Shown: positions 10,733-21,945 of the stretch, piece after piece
Position numbering within the stretch: the stretch's first letter is position 1
Layout of the letters: each line of letters opens with the position of its first letter
Origin: Erinaceus europaeus
Taxonomy: Eukaryota > Chordata > Mammalia > Eulipotyphla > Erinaceidae
NCBI RefSeq assembly: GCF_950295315.1
Contig: NC_080185.1
Span: 41,194,602 to 41,258,601, forward strand
DNA length: 64,000 nucleotides
Direction of reading: 5' to 3'
The notes under the pieces: model-generated
What the model saw: only the letters and a program-made list of their open reading frames with translations
Database searches by the model: none
Told to the model about the DNA's origin: nothing
Position numbers and translations under genes: made by a program

Positions 10733-11372
10733 TTTCACCTATCTTTTCTATGGTCCTGCGTTCTCTTCCTTTCTAAGTGACACCCATACCTGTTATTACT
10801 TCCAAATTTCTTTCCTTTTTTTCCTCTTCTCTCTCTGGGTCCTGATGAAATTGGGTTTCAGAGACCTCTAGTCATCTTCCCCTCTGGAAGAAATTCTTTT
10901 TGAGGTGCAAACGGTGGCAGTTTGGGCTTCTATAATTGCTTCTACACTGAACATGGACATTGGCAGGTGGATCCATACCCCCAGCGCATTTCTATCTTTC
11001 CCTAATGGGGTAGGGCTCTGGAGAGGTGAGGTTCTAGGATACATTGCTGAGGTCATCTGCCCAGGGAGTTCAGGATGGATTCATAGTAGCATCAGCAATT
11101 TGGTGTCTGAAAGGCAGTAAATTATGAGGCAGGACAAATTTTTTAATAAACAGGAATCAGAAAGTAGGAATAGAGCATGTGAGAATAGGGATTTTATGGT
11201 GGTAAGAAGCTAGGAAGTCTGTTTTAAGTATGTTCCTAGGGGCCCATGACTTTAGTAATTTTTGCTTGAGTTTGATAGTTAACATGCAGGTGGACTAAAC
11301 ATATTGTCTGGGAAGATGTACTCAGAGATGAGAATAGAACTACAAAGCTGGATTAGAGCTTCCAACTCCCAG
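10513..11372 (-). mobile_element. R1 repeat
   Basis: Reverse R1 copy, collinear with 2619-3692: TGCAGTGGTTCTCCCAAGAT, then the GGTGGATCCATACCCCCAGC block, then GGTGGACTAAACATATTGTC. It includes a (CTAT)n run at 10700-10733 where other copies have only GATAGATA. Confidence 0.75.
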
Positions 11373-11376
11373 CCCC

Positions 11377-11381
11377 CTATT

Positions 11382-11449
<68 letters not shown>

Positions 11450-11450
11450 T
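11377..11450. repeat. (CTTT)n microsatellite
   Basis: About 18 uninterrupted CTTT units at the border between R1 and the following SINE-B. Confidence 0.95.
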
Positions 11451-11454
11451 AATG

Positions 11455-11657
11455 TTTCATTTAAATTTAAAAAATTACTATTGGATAGAGACAGAGAGAA
11501 ATTTAGAAGGGAGGGGAGATAGAGAGGGAGAGACACCTGCAGCCCTGTCTCACCACTTCTGAAGCTTTCTCCCTGCAGGTGGAAACCAGGGGCTTGAACC
11601 TGAGTCCTTGCACATTGTAATGTGTATGTTTAACCAGGTGTGCCACTGCCTGGCCCT
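11455..11657 (-). mobile_element. SINE-B
   Basis: Reverse copy with GACACCTGCAGCCCTGTCTC core and TGCCACTGCCTGGCCC end. Confidence 0.85.
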
Positions 11658-11689
11658 TAGATCTTGCATTTTCTTTGCTAATCTTTTCT

Positions 11690-12290
11690 CTAGTGTTTCA
11701 TTTTTTTATGATATCTTCAGTGGAATGATTTTGTTAATTTCATTTTTGTATTGTTAACTGCTAGTGTATAGAAAGGCAACTGATTTTTTTTTGCCACCAG
11801 GGTTATTGCTGAGGCTCTGTGCCTGCACTACAAATCCATTGCTCCTGGCCACCATATTTTCCCATTATTATTGCTGTTGCTATTATTGTTGCTGTTGTTG
11901 TTAGATAGGAGAGAGAGAAATTGAGAGAGGAGGGGAAGATAGGAAGGGGGAGAGAAAGACACCTGCAGACCTGCTTCATGCTTGCATGCGAAGTGACCTC
12001 CCTGTAGGTGGGGAGCCAGGGCTCAAACTGGGCTGCACTTCACACTATGTATACTCAACCTAGTGCATTACCACCCAGCAACAACTGAACTTTTGCATTC
12101 TGATCTGTTGTCTTGCAACCTTGGAAAACTTGTTTATTACTTGTGATAATCCTGTAGCAGATTCATTAGATTTTCTTTATCTAAGAGGATATCAGCTGGA
12201 AGATTAGACAGGGAAAGGATGTCATCTTCATCCTGCCCCTCATTTATTAGCATTTTTATTCCTGATGGAAGCCAAATGATTTTTATGATT
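11690..12290 (-). mobile_element. L1 fragment, antisense, split by SINE-A
   Basis: CTAGTGTATAGAAAGGCAACTG before the SINE and CTGTTGTCTTGCAACCTTGG after it are neighbouring antisense L1 ORF2 sequences. Confidence 0.7.
11788..12083 (-). mobile_element. SINE-A variant with 5' extension
   Basis: Reverse copy carrying the extra GCCACCAGGGTTATTGCTGA block before the usual TTGTTGTTAGATAGGA body; diverged head TAGTGCATTACCACCCAGC. Confidence 0.75.
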
Positions 12291-12559
12291 CAAGTTAACT
12301 ATATTGTGGAGATATTATCATTCTGTCCTGGAAAGAAAATGTTTTTGGGGAAACTCAAAGCAGGATTTGATTGAATTTGGAGTAGGGCACCAAAGTAAAA
12401 ACCATGGGTTGAGGGTGAGGGTGGATGTTAGGCTTCATGGGGCAGGGCGGGGATGGCATGGGACACAGTCTTTTGGTGGTAGAAATGGTGTTTATGTACA
12501 CTCCTATTAATTTGTAGTCATATAAATCACTATTTAATTAATATGAGAGGGGAAAAGTT
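12291..12559 (+). mobile_element. Unclassified LINE-like 3' end
   Basis: CAGTCTTTTGGTGGTAGAAA ... AATCACTATTTAATTAATAT resembles the endings of R1 and local L1s. Family not assigned. Confidence 0.4.
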
Positions 12560-14452
12560 GATTGAATGTCTCAAACTTTTTAATGCACAGACCATAGGCT
12601 GAGTCTTTGATATGTTGACTCTCTTAAAAGCTTAGACCAGGGAGAACAGAAACAACCGGTGACACAGCTATATACAAATAATGTCAAAGGACATAAATTA
12701 TGATGATGTTGTGTATGATACAGAAAATCCTAACAAAGGGATTTTTCAAAGTTAACCCAATTGCCAAATAGTATGATTATAGCAATAACTATCTACTGCC
12801 CTCTTAAACCCTAGACAGCAGGAACCTCCCACTTCCTCTATAGAGCCTATATTTCCCCAGTCCTGGAACCTCTGGGGTGGGGCTCATTTTCCTCCATGCT
12901 TCTCTCAATTCACACCAAATGATATTGCATCAGCTGATCCCAACCTAGTCAACGCAATGAGTACCATGTCTGCATGCTTCACTTCAGACTGTGTCCAGAG
13001 ACATTAGGCATGGAATGTCAACCCTTCAGCCTCATCACTCAGGTGAGACCTTTCCTTTCATAAGATTCTCTAATTCCTTTCCAGGTGGTTCACTTCCTAA
13101 CAAAGTCCCAAAACCTTGATATAGACCAGGTCCCATGAGATAGGGGCAAATGTTCACATGTCTCCATAAATTAGGACAAAATATATTCCTGAAAGCAAAA
13201 GTGCACAATAGTCTGCAGTGAGTCAGAATAAAGTTCCTAATGAAATAATGTCTACTTAGACTTAGATACCCTCCTCACCTACTTCCTATTCCAGTTCTCT
13301 CACTCACTCCAAAGCTAACCTAATTAAAGCAAGGACTGCAAAAGCCGAATAAGGGCAAGAGACTGGTACACTTTAATGATGACTCTTTAGTCACTATCAG
13401 GCCACCCCATCAGCTAGGGCCCTAGTCGGGGAGTCCTGAGATTCCCAAACAGACATGATGGGCCTAGACCTTGAATAAATCCCTATCTCCATTGTTACTG
13501 GTCATCTCTATCAGGAACAACAAAATAGATCCCTTTGTGGGCCCCCATAGGACCTTGCCCTCAACTTGGATCAACAACGGTAGAGAATGTTCCATCCTCT
13601 GAAGGGAGGCTGGACAACATACTCTACGTTACACCTGAGGAAGATGGGTCCTGATATTGGGGCAGCTTGGAATGTTCCTACTCATGGCCACAGAATGTGA
13701 GGTCAGATCTATAGGGATGCAGAGATCACATAGGCTCCTAAGCTGAATATGGGCCCCAGATCACATCAAATCGATGGCGTTTACAGTCAACAATATTTAT
13801 ACACCTTTCCCATATTTGGGAGCTACTCTTTTCCCTCATCCAACTTTTTGGTACTTTTCCCAGACATGACATCATCTCCCCAGACAATAACTTGTATCCA
13901 CCTGCATATCAGATTTCAGGCTCAGGGGAAAAAATATTGTATAGCTGCCGGCCTTTTGGAATATAACTAAAATATGCCTACTAACTATCTACAAAACAGA
14001 GACCTCCCCCGCAACTCTTCATCTGCACTATTCCAGCCTTTAGGTTCATGATTAATCAACAATTTGTTTGGCTTTATATGTCAACTCTCTTTTCAGCCAC
14101 CAGGTTCCAGATGCTACTATGATGCCAATCAGACTTCCCCAGACAGACTACCCCACCAATGTGTCCCGGAGCTCCGATTCCCCAGAACCCTGCCCCACTA
14201 GGGAAAGAGATAGATAGGCAGGCTGGGAGTATGGATTGACCTGTCAATGCCCATGTTCAGTGGGGAAGCAATTACAGAAGCCAGACCTTCCACCTTCTGC
14301 ATCCCCCAATGACCTTCGGTCCATACTCCCAGAAGGTTAAAGAATAGGAAAGCTAATCAAGAGAGGGATACGGAGTTCTGATAGTGGGAATTCTGTGGAG
14401 TTGTATCCCTCTTATCCTATGGTTTTGTCAGTGTTTCCTTTTTATAAATAAA
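12560..14452 (+). mobile_element. R1 repeat, longest copy (about 1.9 kb)
   Basis: From 13590 on it is collinear with the R1 copy at 2619; the 1 kb before (12560-13590) appears to be its further 5' part because no border is visible, but this is inferred. It ends CTCTTATCCTATGGTTTTGTCAGTGTTTCC followed by AAATAAAATAAAA. No conserved open frame. Confidence 0.55.
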
Positions 14453-14537
14453 ATAAAAAATGTTTTTGGCTAGCCAAATTTATTTTATTTTATTTTATTA
14501 TTTTAAGTTTATTTATAAAAAGGAAACACTGACAAAA
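14423..14537. repeat. Perfect 30-base inverted repeat
   Basis: Arms 14423-14452 and 14508-14537 are exact reverse complements over 30 bases, centred on an AT-rich 55-base spacer. The left arm is the R1 3' end, so the right arm is an inverted piece of the same tail. Confidence 0.9.
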
Positions 14538-14557
14538 TAAAATAAAGGAAGAGAGGG

Positions 14558-14876
14558 AGGGCTGGTTGGTGGTGTACCCAGTTGAGTGTACATGCTACCA
14601 TATGTAAGGATCTGAGTTTGAGCCCCCAGTTCCCACCTTGAAGGGGGAATGCTTCACAAGCAATGAAGCAGGTATGCAGGTGTTTTTCTCTCTCCCTCTA
14701 TATCTCCCCCTCCTTTCTCAATTTCTCTCCTAGCTAATATAAATAGGAGGAAAAAACGGGAAAAAAATCGCCAGTGGGAGCAGTGGATTTGTAGTACCAG
14801 CACCGATCCCTAGCAATAACCCTGGTGGCAATAAAAAAATAAAATAGCATAAAATAAAATAAAATAAAATAAAATA
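14558..14876 (+). mobile_element. SINE-B with extension
   Basis: Forward copy with TGAGTTTGAGCCCCCAG B box and extension ending in repeated AAAAT units. Confidence 0.8.
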
Positions 14877-15090
14877 GGGGTTGGGTGGTGGCACACCTGG
14901 CTGAACCCATATTACAGTGCATAAGGACCCAGGTTTGAACCCCCAGCCCCCACCTCCACAGGGAGAGCTTCACAAGTGGTGATGCAGTGTTACAGGTGTC
15001 TCTCTGTCTTTCTCCCTCTCTATTTCCTCCAACTCTCTAGATTCTGGCTGTCTCTATTCAATAAATAAAGATAATACAAAGTTATAAAAT
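14877..15090 (+). mobile_element. SINE-B inserted in the tail of the previous one
   Basis: Second forward copy, starting GGGTTGGGTGGTGGCACACC directly after the (AAAAT)n tail; ends with CAATAAATAAAGATAATAC. Confidence 0.85.
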
Positions 15091-15281
15091 GAAGGAAGAG
15101 AGAGATATGAAGGGGTGAACCCTACCAAGATGCTAAGGTTCATTGCCAATGATCTGAAGAGATCTGGAGGGACACACACATGATGGGACAATGTCAAGTA
15201 GTGATCCTAAAGCATAACTCCAACATAATATTTATTGATAAAATCATGAATAATATCGCAAAGGAATGAGGAAGATCAAAG

Positions 15282-15558
15282 ATTTTATTTATTTATTTAT
15301 TCCCTTTTGTTGCCCTTGTTGTTTTTTTGGTTGTAGTTATTATTGATGTCATTGTTGTTAGATAGGACAGAGAAAAATGGAAAGAGGAGGGGAAGACAGA
15401 GAGGGGGAGAGAAAGACAGACACCTGCAGACCTGCTTCACCACCTGTGAAGCGACTCCCCTGCAGGTGGGGAGCAGAGGCTTGAACCGGGATCCTTATGC
15501 CGGTCCTTGCGCTTTGCGCCACCTGCGCTTAACCCACTGCACTATCGCCTGACTCCCC
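15282..15558 (-). mobile_element. SINE-A
   Basis: Full reverse copy; GCGCCACCTGCGCTTAACCC head and CTGACTCCCC end. Confidence 0.9.
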
Positions 15559-15949
15559 AAAGATATTGTTTAAGTAAACATATACTATGGGGTAAATACA
15601 TCATCTGGAAAGGTCAGAACATATTTCTCATGGGGGGAGGAACACCAGAATGCAGGTAGGAGTGTTTAAAACTCAACTATACTAGCTATTGTCTAAATGT
15701 CATTACATCAGGTACATTTCCTTGATGGCCTATGAAATATTGAGTTTAGCCTCCTGTCATCTTGTGTATAATTCCTATACTCTCAGGAGGAATTTTGGTA
15801 GTCAGAGGAGATGGATAAGTGCATGTGGTTCTCATCCTCAGCCTTGGGCCGGTTATTGTTTAACTCATGACCTATTCTAAACCTCTGCCTTAGAGTGTAG
15901 GAGTTGTAACAAAGAACAGTCTGGGGTCTTGTAGTGAGCAGGCCTTGTG
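15559..15949. other. Unassigned intergenic sequence
   Basis: Nothing recognised. Confidence 0.5.
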
Positions 15950-16105
15950 ATAGAGAGGAGAGACAGAGAGGAAAGGCAGAGACATAACAGAATTGCTCTA
16001 CCACATTTGAAATTTCCTGTTTGCATGATCTTCCCATGTGTGATAGCCAGAGGCTGGATCTTTATGCATGGTAAAGAGTGTACTCTGCCATGCTAGGCCT
16101 CTTTC
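15950..16105 (-). mobile_element. Old diverged SINE
   Basis: AGAGAGGAGAGACAGAGAGG purine tract, then AGAGGCTGGATCTTTATGC and a TACTCTGCCATGCTAGGCC end fit a reverse tRNA-derived SINE. Confidence 0.5.
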
Positions 16106-16115
16106 CATCCCCTAG

Positions 16116-16401
16116 CTGTTTTTTTATATTTATTTTCCCTTTTTGTTTCCCTTGTTGTTTTTTATTGTTGTTGTAGTTATTATTGCTGTTATTGATGTCG
16201 TTGTTAGATAGGACAGAGAAATGGAGAGAGGAGGGGAAGACAGAGAGGGGGAGAGAAAGATAGACACCTGCAGACCTGCTTCACTGCCTGTGAAGCGACT
16301 CCCCTGCAGGTGGGGAGCCAGGGTCTCGAACTGGGATCCTCATGCCGGTCCTTGCACTTTGCGCCACGTGTACTTAATCCACTGCGCTACCGCCTGACTC
16401 C
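16116..16401 (-). mobile_element. SINE-A
   Basis: Full reverse copy with TTGTTAGATAGGACAGAG body and CGCTACCGCCTGACTCC end. Confidence 0.9.
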
Positions 16402-18195
16402 TACCAAGCTAGTTTTTAATGACATCTTTGGGTTCCTGGACCTGGTCTTGCCTGAAGCCCAACTATATCTTGACTTTTTGTCATTTTATTTCATTAAGTT
16501 CTCTTTTATCCTTAAGTTTACTTAAGGTTTGGGGTGTATGTTGTTGTTTTGATTTGGTCCTGTTGATTTTGTCACTTAAAAACAAGAGTTCTAAATGATG
16601 TACCAAAGGGTACCTGATTATGAAAGAAGGAATTTGAAAAGGGAAGGGATATTAAAGAATAGTAAACAGAGTTTCTAAAATGGAAATCCTAATGCCTTTG
16701 ACCCCATAGCCACAGAATATGTGCAGAGATAAAATTGTCCATCACTGGAGTTGATTCAGTAGAAAGTTCCAGCATCGTGCCAGGTTACAAGGAGTTTTGT
16801 CCACAGGACCTCCAGTTGGTGACTGTGCTTAGTATCTCTGTCTTCTTTCTTAGGAGTCTGACCTGTATGGACCATGTCAGTGGCTGCCTTGCTCTCTGGC
16901 TTTTGATTTGGTTTGGCCAATAGGAATTACCAGCGCAGATCAAAGGTAGAAAGAAAACTTAAGTTGAGATATTTTTCTCTAGTCTTCATAGTTCCCTACA
17001 CGCACCACTTTATAAGCAATCCCTTTTTTGTAAACAAACCCCTTTCCATGATTCTATCTTGTTAGAACTGTTATTTACTTCTTCTTGGAAGCTTGACTGA
17101 TGCAATGGCCTATAAACAATTTGCATGACATATACACCTGGAGAGAAAGCAGCCAGACTGAGCTCTTGTCACACTATTCTTAAGCCTTTTAGGTCCCTCA
17201 TCAGCTTTTCTTCCCTCCTGGCCTGTAGCTAAAGAACTTTGTGAAGTAGATATGGGTATTCAGTCTTTCAACTCCTTTTACCTCGCCCTTTAGCTCCATA
17301 ACCCCTTCCTCCCCCCCCCATCACACACAAACGTTCAAATCTTTTACCTCCGTCTGGATAAAGTCAGTGTAAATCACATGTCTATAGGATTCAGTTTGAT
17401 ATCTCTATCATCTTTGGGTATTTTAAACAGAAGTGAGGAAAGCAAATGGCTCTAACGAAGAATAGAGATAGGGAGGAAAAATAATGCCTCCCTGTCCCTT
17501 TACAATCAAACCGTATCAGTTCAGTAGATCTTAGGCCAGGACAGCTTCCCAGGAAAGAAGGTATTCCTGCTACAGCCTAGCCTCTGAATCAGACAAGGGA
17601 GTAAACACATTTCTGTTTTTAATTGCAGTTACCACTAGAGGTTTGTTCTAGGAGATGGTTTGCAGACTAGACATGCCCTGAAGTCATTTAGCTGGGCTTT
17701 TATCAAGCAATTACAGAATTTCTCTCTGGAACTTGGTACCTTTTTTCCACCTCAGATGTTTCTTTTTAGTGCTCCTCTCTTAGTCAAGCAAATTGAACAG
17801 TGTATGCTAGGGTTTGACCTTGATGAAGAAAGGAAGTTTTCTCTGTCAAAGTGGTCTTCTGAGAATAGGAGCAATGAAACTGCAAAGGGAAAAATGCTCA
17901 GAAATGAAACAACTTTTAGTTTTATCCTTCTGAGGCTAAAGCCCAAGACGCCAAAAAAAAAAAAAAAAAAAAGGAGAAAAAAAAAGGTTTAAACTAATAG
18001 GCTGTCACCTGTCAAGTTTTTCAGCCACATGGCTGCCCAGTGTTCCTGTGGGGAAATCAGAGGTATGGTCTAGAAGAAAGGAAGCTGTACTTTTCCCTTT
18101 CAATTTATCATTGTCAGCAACTCCCCAGTATACTATTAATGTTTTCTACATGAAGATTCCCAGAAAGTAGATGCCTAAGAAAGATTGCTTTATAC
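16402..18195. other. Repeat-poor intergenic stretch
   Basis: About 1.8 kb in which I see no young repeat, no exon and only an A run near 17954-17984. A 110-codon frame at 17660-17992 ends in a poly-lysine tail made by that A run and is not considered coding. Confidence 0.5.
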
Positions 18196-18360
18196 ATAGT
18201 TCTAGAAATAATAAATAACCCAGATCTATGACCTTAGGAGAACCACTGCAGTTTCCAGTGGAGGGAATGGGGACATGAAACTCTGATGGTAGGAAAGATT
18301 GGGAATTATACTCCTGTTGTCTTATAATGCTGTAAATCAATATTAAATCACTAATAAAAA
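18196..18360 (+). mobile_element. R1 repeat, 3' end
   Basis: ACCCAGATCTATGACCTTAG ... CTGCAGTTTCCAGTGGAGGG ... AATCACTAATAAAAAA matches the last 160 bases of the copy at 2619. Confidence 0.75.
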
Positions 18361-18412
18361 AGATTGTCTTATGATAGTGATTTCAGGCAAGTGAGGGCAA
18401 AAAATAATCTCA

Positions 18413-18690
18413 GGGAGTCGGAAGTGCTCAACGGTTAAGCGCAGGTGGTACAAAGCGCAAGGACCAGCATAAGGATCCTGATTTGAACCCCCTGCTCCCC
18501 ACCTGCAAGAGAGTCACTTCACAGGCGGTGAAGCAGGTCTGCAAATGTCTACCTTTCTCTCCCTCTGTCTTCCCCTCTTCTCTCCATTTCTGTCTATCCT
18601 ATCGAACAATGACAACAGTAGTAACTACACCAATAAAAAGAAACAAGGGTAACAAAAGGGAATAAATAAATAAATAAATAAATAACTTAA
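18413..18690 (+). mobile_element. SINE-A
   Basis: Forward full copy starting GGGAGTCGGAAGTGCTCAAC and ending in (AAAT)n. Confidence 0.9.
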
Positions 18691-19842
18691 AAGAAAAGAA
18701 AAGAAGAGCCCTGGCTGAAAAGGGCTTTTCTATAGAAGAAAAAATAAAAAAGAAACAAACAATCTCAAGTTTGGCATGAACAAAACCATGACAGCATTTG
18801 GAAGTAGTATTGATAATCTAGTGAAACCAAGTACATCGCAGCAGATGGTACAAATCAAACCTTGGTACAGCACAGTATGGGGGGGGGGCTGTTAAAATCA
18901 AGCCACTAGAAGTGTATTGAATAGTCAGAAGCTAAGTTTAATGAATATATTATAACATCCAGTTCTGTATAATAAAGCTAGTTTTTCCACATCCCAGCTG
19001 ACAACCCAAACTATCTTCACATTATTCAAGATCGTTTTTTTATCTGTGGACACAAAGGATTCCTATAATGACAAAAGATTCATTATTCCTTGTCTTCTAA
19101 ATAGTCAACAAATCTAACAGGATAATGAATTATGTAGAAAATATAGCACCCGTAGTTGAATTCCTGTGAAACATTGTTCTAACTCAAAACCATTGGGATA
19201 TGATTCACTGCTTAAAAAAAAAAAAGATATTGTACTTCCTGGTAAGCAGCAGCTCAGAGTAGAAAGAGCACTGGACCTGGAGTCAGATGCAATGCAGGTT
19301 GTTTTTTGCTAAGCACTCCCTAGTAGCCTTTCCAGATCTAATGCTCTACTTTTCTTGATTACTGAATCCTGAAAATTTGCTTGTTTGAGATAAATTTGCA
19401 AATAGCTTAAAAGGTCCTGTCTTCCAGCAGTTTGTCCTTTTCTTTTGGTAAAGTCGAGTTTTGAACATTGAATTTGATGAGGCAAGGTATTGAGAGGGGA
19501 CATTTCAGTGCTAGTATTTTCCACTGATCTGTTGTTTCTCTCCTGTCACTTGTTAATAGCAGCCAGCCTCCCTCGACTCTTGTCAGTAAGAGTTGGAGGG
19601 TTTCTGGGAAGAAATGAGCATCAGCAGTGCCTTCTAGCACAAAGCCAAGAGAAGAACATTGTGTGAGAGACCTGTCTGGTCTGGTGTGTTTACTTAACTG
19701 GCTCAAATTACCCAGAGGAAACAGCTTAGAATTTAAAAGAGTTCACTGACTAAAACACTGCTCTGGCTCTCAGATTTCTTTCTCTCCCAACTCCACTTGT
19801 GTTGATGTCTCCACATTGGTGTCTGACCAATAGAAATCAAAA
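18691..19842. other. Intergenic stretch with a MIR fragment
   Basis: A MIR-like piece (AGAAAGAGCACTGGACCTGGAGTCAGATG) lies at about 19255-19295. The remainder has no recognised repeat or exon. Frames at 19309-19706 (minus) overlap each other and look non-coding. Confidence 0.5.
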
Positions 19843-20300
19843 GCTGAAAATGTCCAAAATTGACCTTAACACCATCCTTTCCATGCCTGCTTCCTAGTCT
19901 AGATCAACAGCACCACTGTCCCTGTTGGTTCTGAGTTCAAAACAATGGAGTCTTCTCCTTCATGGCCCATCTCCCCAGTCTTGCCTCTCTTTAGACTATT
20001 GCTCACAATGTGACTGCTCTTCTTAGAGTGTAAATGTGATCACAGTACACCCTTACTTAAAATTCTTACATGACTTCATATCATCTACTGGATGGAACTC
20101 AGAATCCCCTCTCGTTACCTGTACACCTCTGTAGTCCAACCCCCTGCCGCTTCCTGCCATGCCTCTGTGTCCTTTATACTCCAGTGGCATGAATTGCTCA
20201 CAGGGACGCAGATACACACTAGTCTTTCCTCACTTTAACTTGGTATGTGAAATCTCTCCTTTTCCTCCTGTTTCCATAGAATTTCCATGTACCGGTTCTA
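19843..20300 (+). mobile_element. L2 fragment
   Basis: Old LINE-2 sequence on the plus strand: ACTGGATGGAACTCAGAATC, GTAGTCCAACCCCCTGCCGC and ACTCCAGTGGCATGAATTGC follow L2 order. Confidence 0.6.
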
Positions 20301-21206
20301 TAACTCACGCCACACTATGTATACAGTCGTGACTTGCCCACTTGTATGTCTCACTGCCAATCTGCCGGTTCCCTATCTGGAAGAGGGTCAGCATTGTAGA
20401 GGAGATTGAGGCTGGATGCTTCCCACTGGCATTTGAGCTGGTTTTGGACCCTAAGACATGAGGCTAGTGGCTGATGCTCTCTCTGCCTCCTTGCCCCAAT
20501 CCTCCCCCATGATGGAGGTGTTAAGAAGCAGTGCAATGGATACATGGCCAAAGTTCAAAAACAAAAGAGCCTGGCTGATCCACAACTTGAATAGGCATCT
20601 ACCTCATATCATCTTTTAAAGCACATGAAAAGCAGGCCAGTGGGCCTTGTATTTAGGGTGGCTTGGCAGGAGCTTTCTGCCTTGCAACATTCTTCGTTGG
20701 CAGACCTTGATTTCAACCCCCAGGGCAGTCGCTGGGAGGGTCAACACACCCATCCATGACCATCTCTAAGAACATCGCACTACTGTCAAACAAACAGCCC
20801 ATAAAGAATTATTTGGCAGGTATCCTCTCCCTGGTTTTCTCCTCTGCCTGAGGCGGAGACAAAACTTTTTGCTATACCGCGGAGCAAGGAATCAAATTCC
20901 GATCAATTACATCCACGTGGGAGGTGTTCTCTCTAATTGCTGTGTCCTCTCCACCCCTCCCCAACAAAGTCATGATGAAGATCTTCAGCTCTAACCCAGA
21001 ACAGTATCTAGTTAGCACTGATTTCAGTCCCCGTTGAAGATAACCTAGTCTTTGAATCAGTGTTCACTTGCCTGTGGGAAGGAACAAGTTTCTCAGGCAC
21101 TGTGAATATATAGTTTCCTAGGTATGTTGGCCCTGGGTATATTCTGAATTAGCTGGATAAGTGATGCCCAGGGGAGGACCATACCAGAGCATTTTTTAAA
21201 AAAGGG
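20301..21206. other. Unassigned sequence downstream of ATP1B4
   Basis: No repeat or exon recognised. It could include distal ATP1B4 3'UTR, but I find no AATAAA or ATTAAA on the minus strand here. Confidence 0.4.
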
Positions 21207-21348
21207 TTGGGCCAGTGAAAAAGCTCAATTGGATAGTGACCTGCTTTACGTGCATGACCCAGGTTCAAGCCCGGCCCTAGTGCTGTGGTCTCTTTCTCTC
21301 TCTCTATCTCTCTGTTTCTTTGTCTTTACCTAAAAAAAAAAAAAAGCA
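21207..21348 (+). mobile_element. SINE-E
   Basis: GGGCCAGTGAAAAAGCTCAA head, CCAGGTTCAAGCCCGGCC B box, TCTTTCTCTCTCTCTATCTC body and A tail. Better preserved than the copy at 4228. Confidence 0.7.
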
Positions 21349-21502
21349 TTGGCTATCAGCCTGGTTGGGAGGATTCTCATCTCTAAAAATGAAAAGGTGT
21401 TAGAAAACATTATGAGTTTATGTTAATCATAGAAATTCTCTTCCATGGCTGTTGTGACTATCAGATATTATGTTTACACTACAGTGAGACTTCTAGCAAC
21501 AA

Positions 21503-21552
21503 GTGTGTGTGTGTGTGTGTGTGTGTGTCTGTGTCTGTGTCTGTGTGTGTGT
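21503..21552. repeat. (GT)n microsatellite
   Basis: GT dinucleotide run with a few CT interruptions; lies 230 bases past the ATP1B4 stop, so possibly in its 3'UTR. Confidence 0.9.
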
Positions 21553-21783
21553 GGTGGGGGAGGAAATAAGTATTTGTTTGTCATCAGGAGCATCTACCTC
21601 TAAAAATATCAAATAGCTTTAGCATGTTATTTTCTACATATGTCAAAGGCAAGGAATGAGGATTTGTTGTCTTAGCTGTCCATCTGGCTGTGTCCTGACT
21701 GAAGAAAAATAATTTGAGTGCTGCCAGGGATAACATGAAATAAAACAGAAACAGAACTGGTGGAAGTGGTTCCCAGGGGGCTT

Positions 21784-21945
21784 TTAGGTGCCTATGTTCA
21801 GAGTAAAGATGACCCGGCCCACAAAGCGGTCGTTGATGACGTCATTGACAACGCTCTTGCCCTTCAGCTGGCACTGCACTGGCACTGCCTGGTTCTTCAC
21901 CACATCAGTGAAGTGCATCGCCACCAGCGGAGAGGTGTAGTTCAC
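21784..21945 (-). CDS. ATP1B4: ATP1B4 coding exon 8 (last)
   Basis: Residues 348-400 and the TAA at 21786-21784. The acceptor reads TTCCACCTACAG before the GTG codon. It encodes the end of the immunoglobulin-like beta ectodomain: sequon N349-Y-T, cysteine 372 (partner of 312) and the closing strand ending FTLNIGT. The 3'UTR is not delimited: no canonical poly(A) signal is seen on the minus strand down to about 20300. Confidence 0.97.
   Translation of the reverse strand: MNYTSPLVAMHFTDVVKNQAVPVQCQLKGKSVVNDVINDRFVGRVIFTLNIGT

Noticed and set aside
17660..17992. 110-codon frame
   Set aside because: Ends in Lys codons from a poly-A run, has no splice or homology support, and no family is recognised.
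19309..19706. Overlapping minus-strand frames near 19.5 kb
   Set aside because: No recognisable domain, no splice context, adjacent to MIR and L2 fragments.
1..21783. Exons of LAMP2 downstream of ATP1B4
   Set aside because: Searched for because of human gene order; no lysosomal-membrane-protein exon was recognised, and in human the gene lies tens of kb away.
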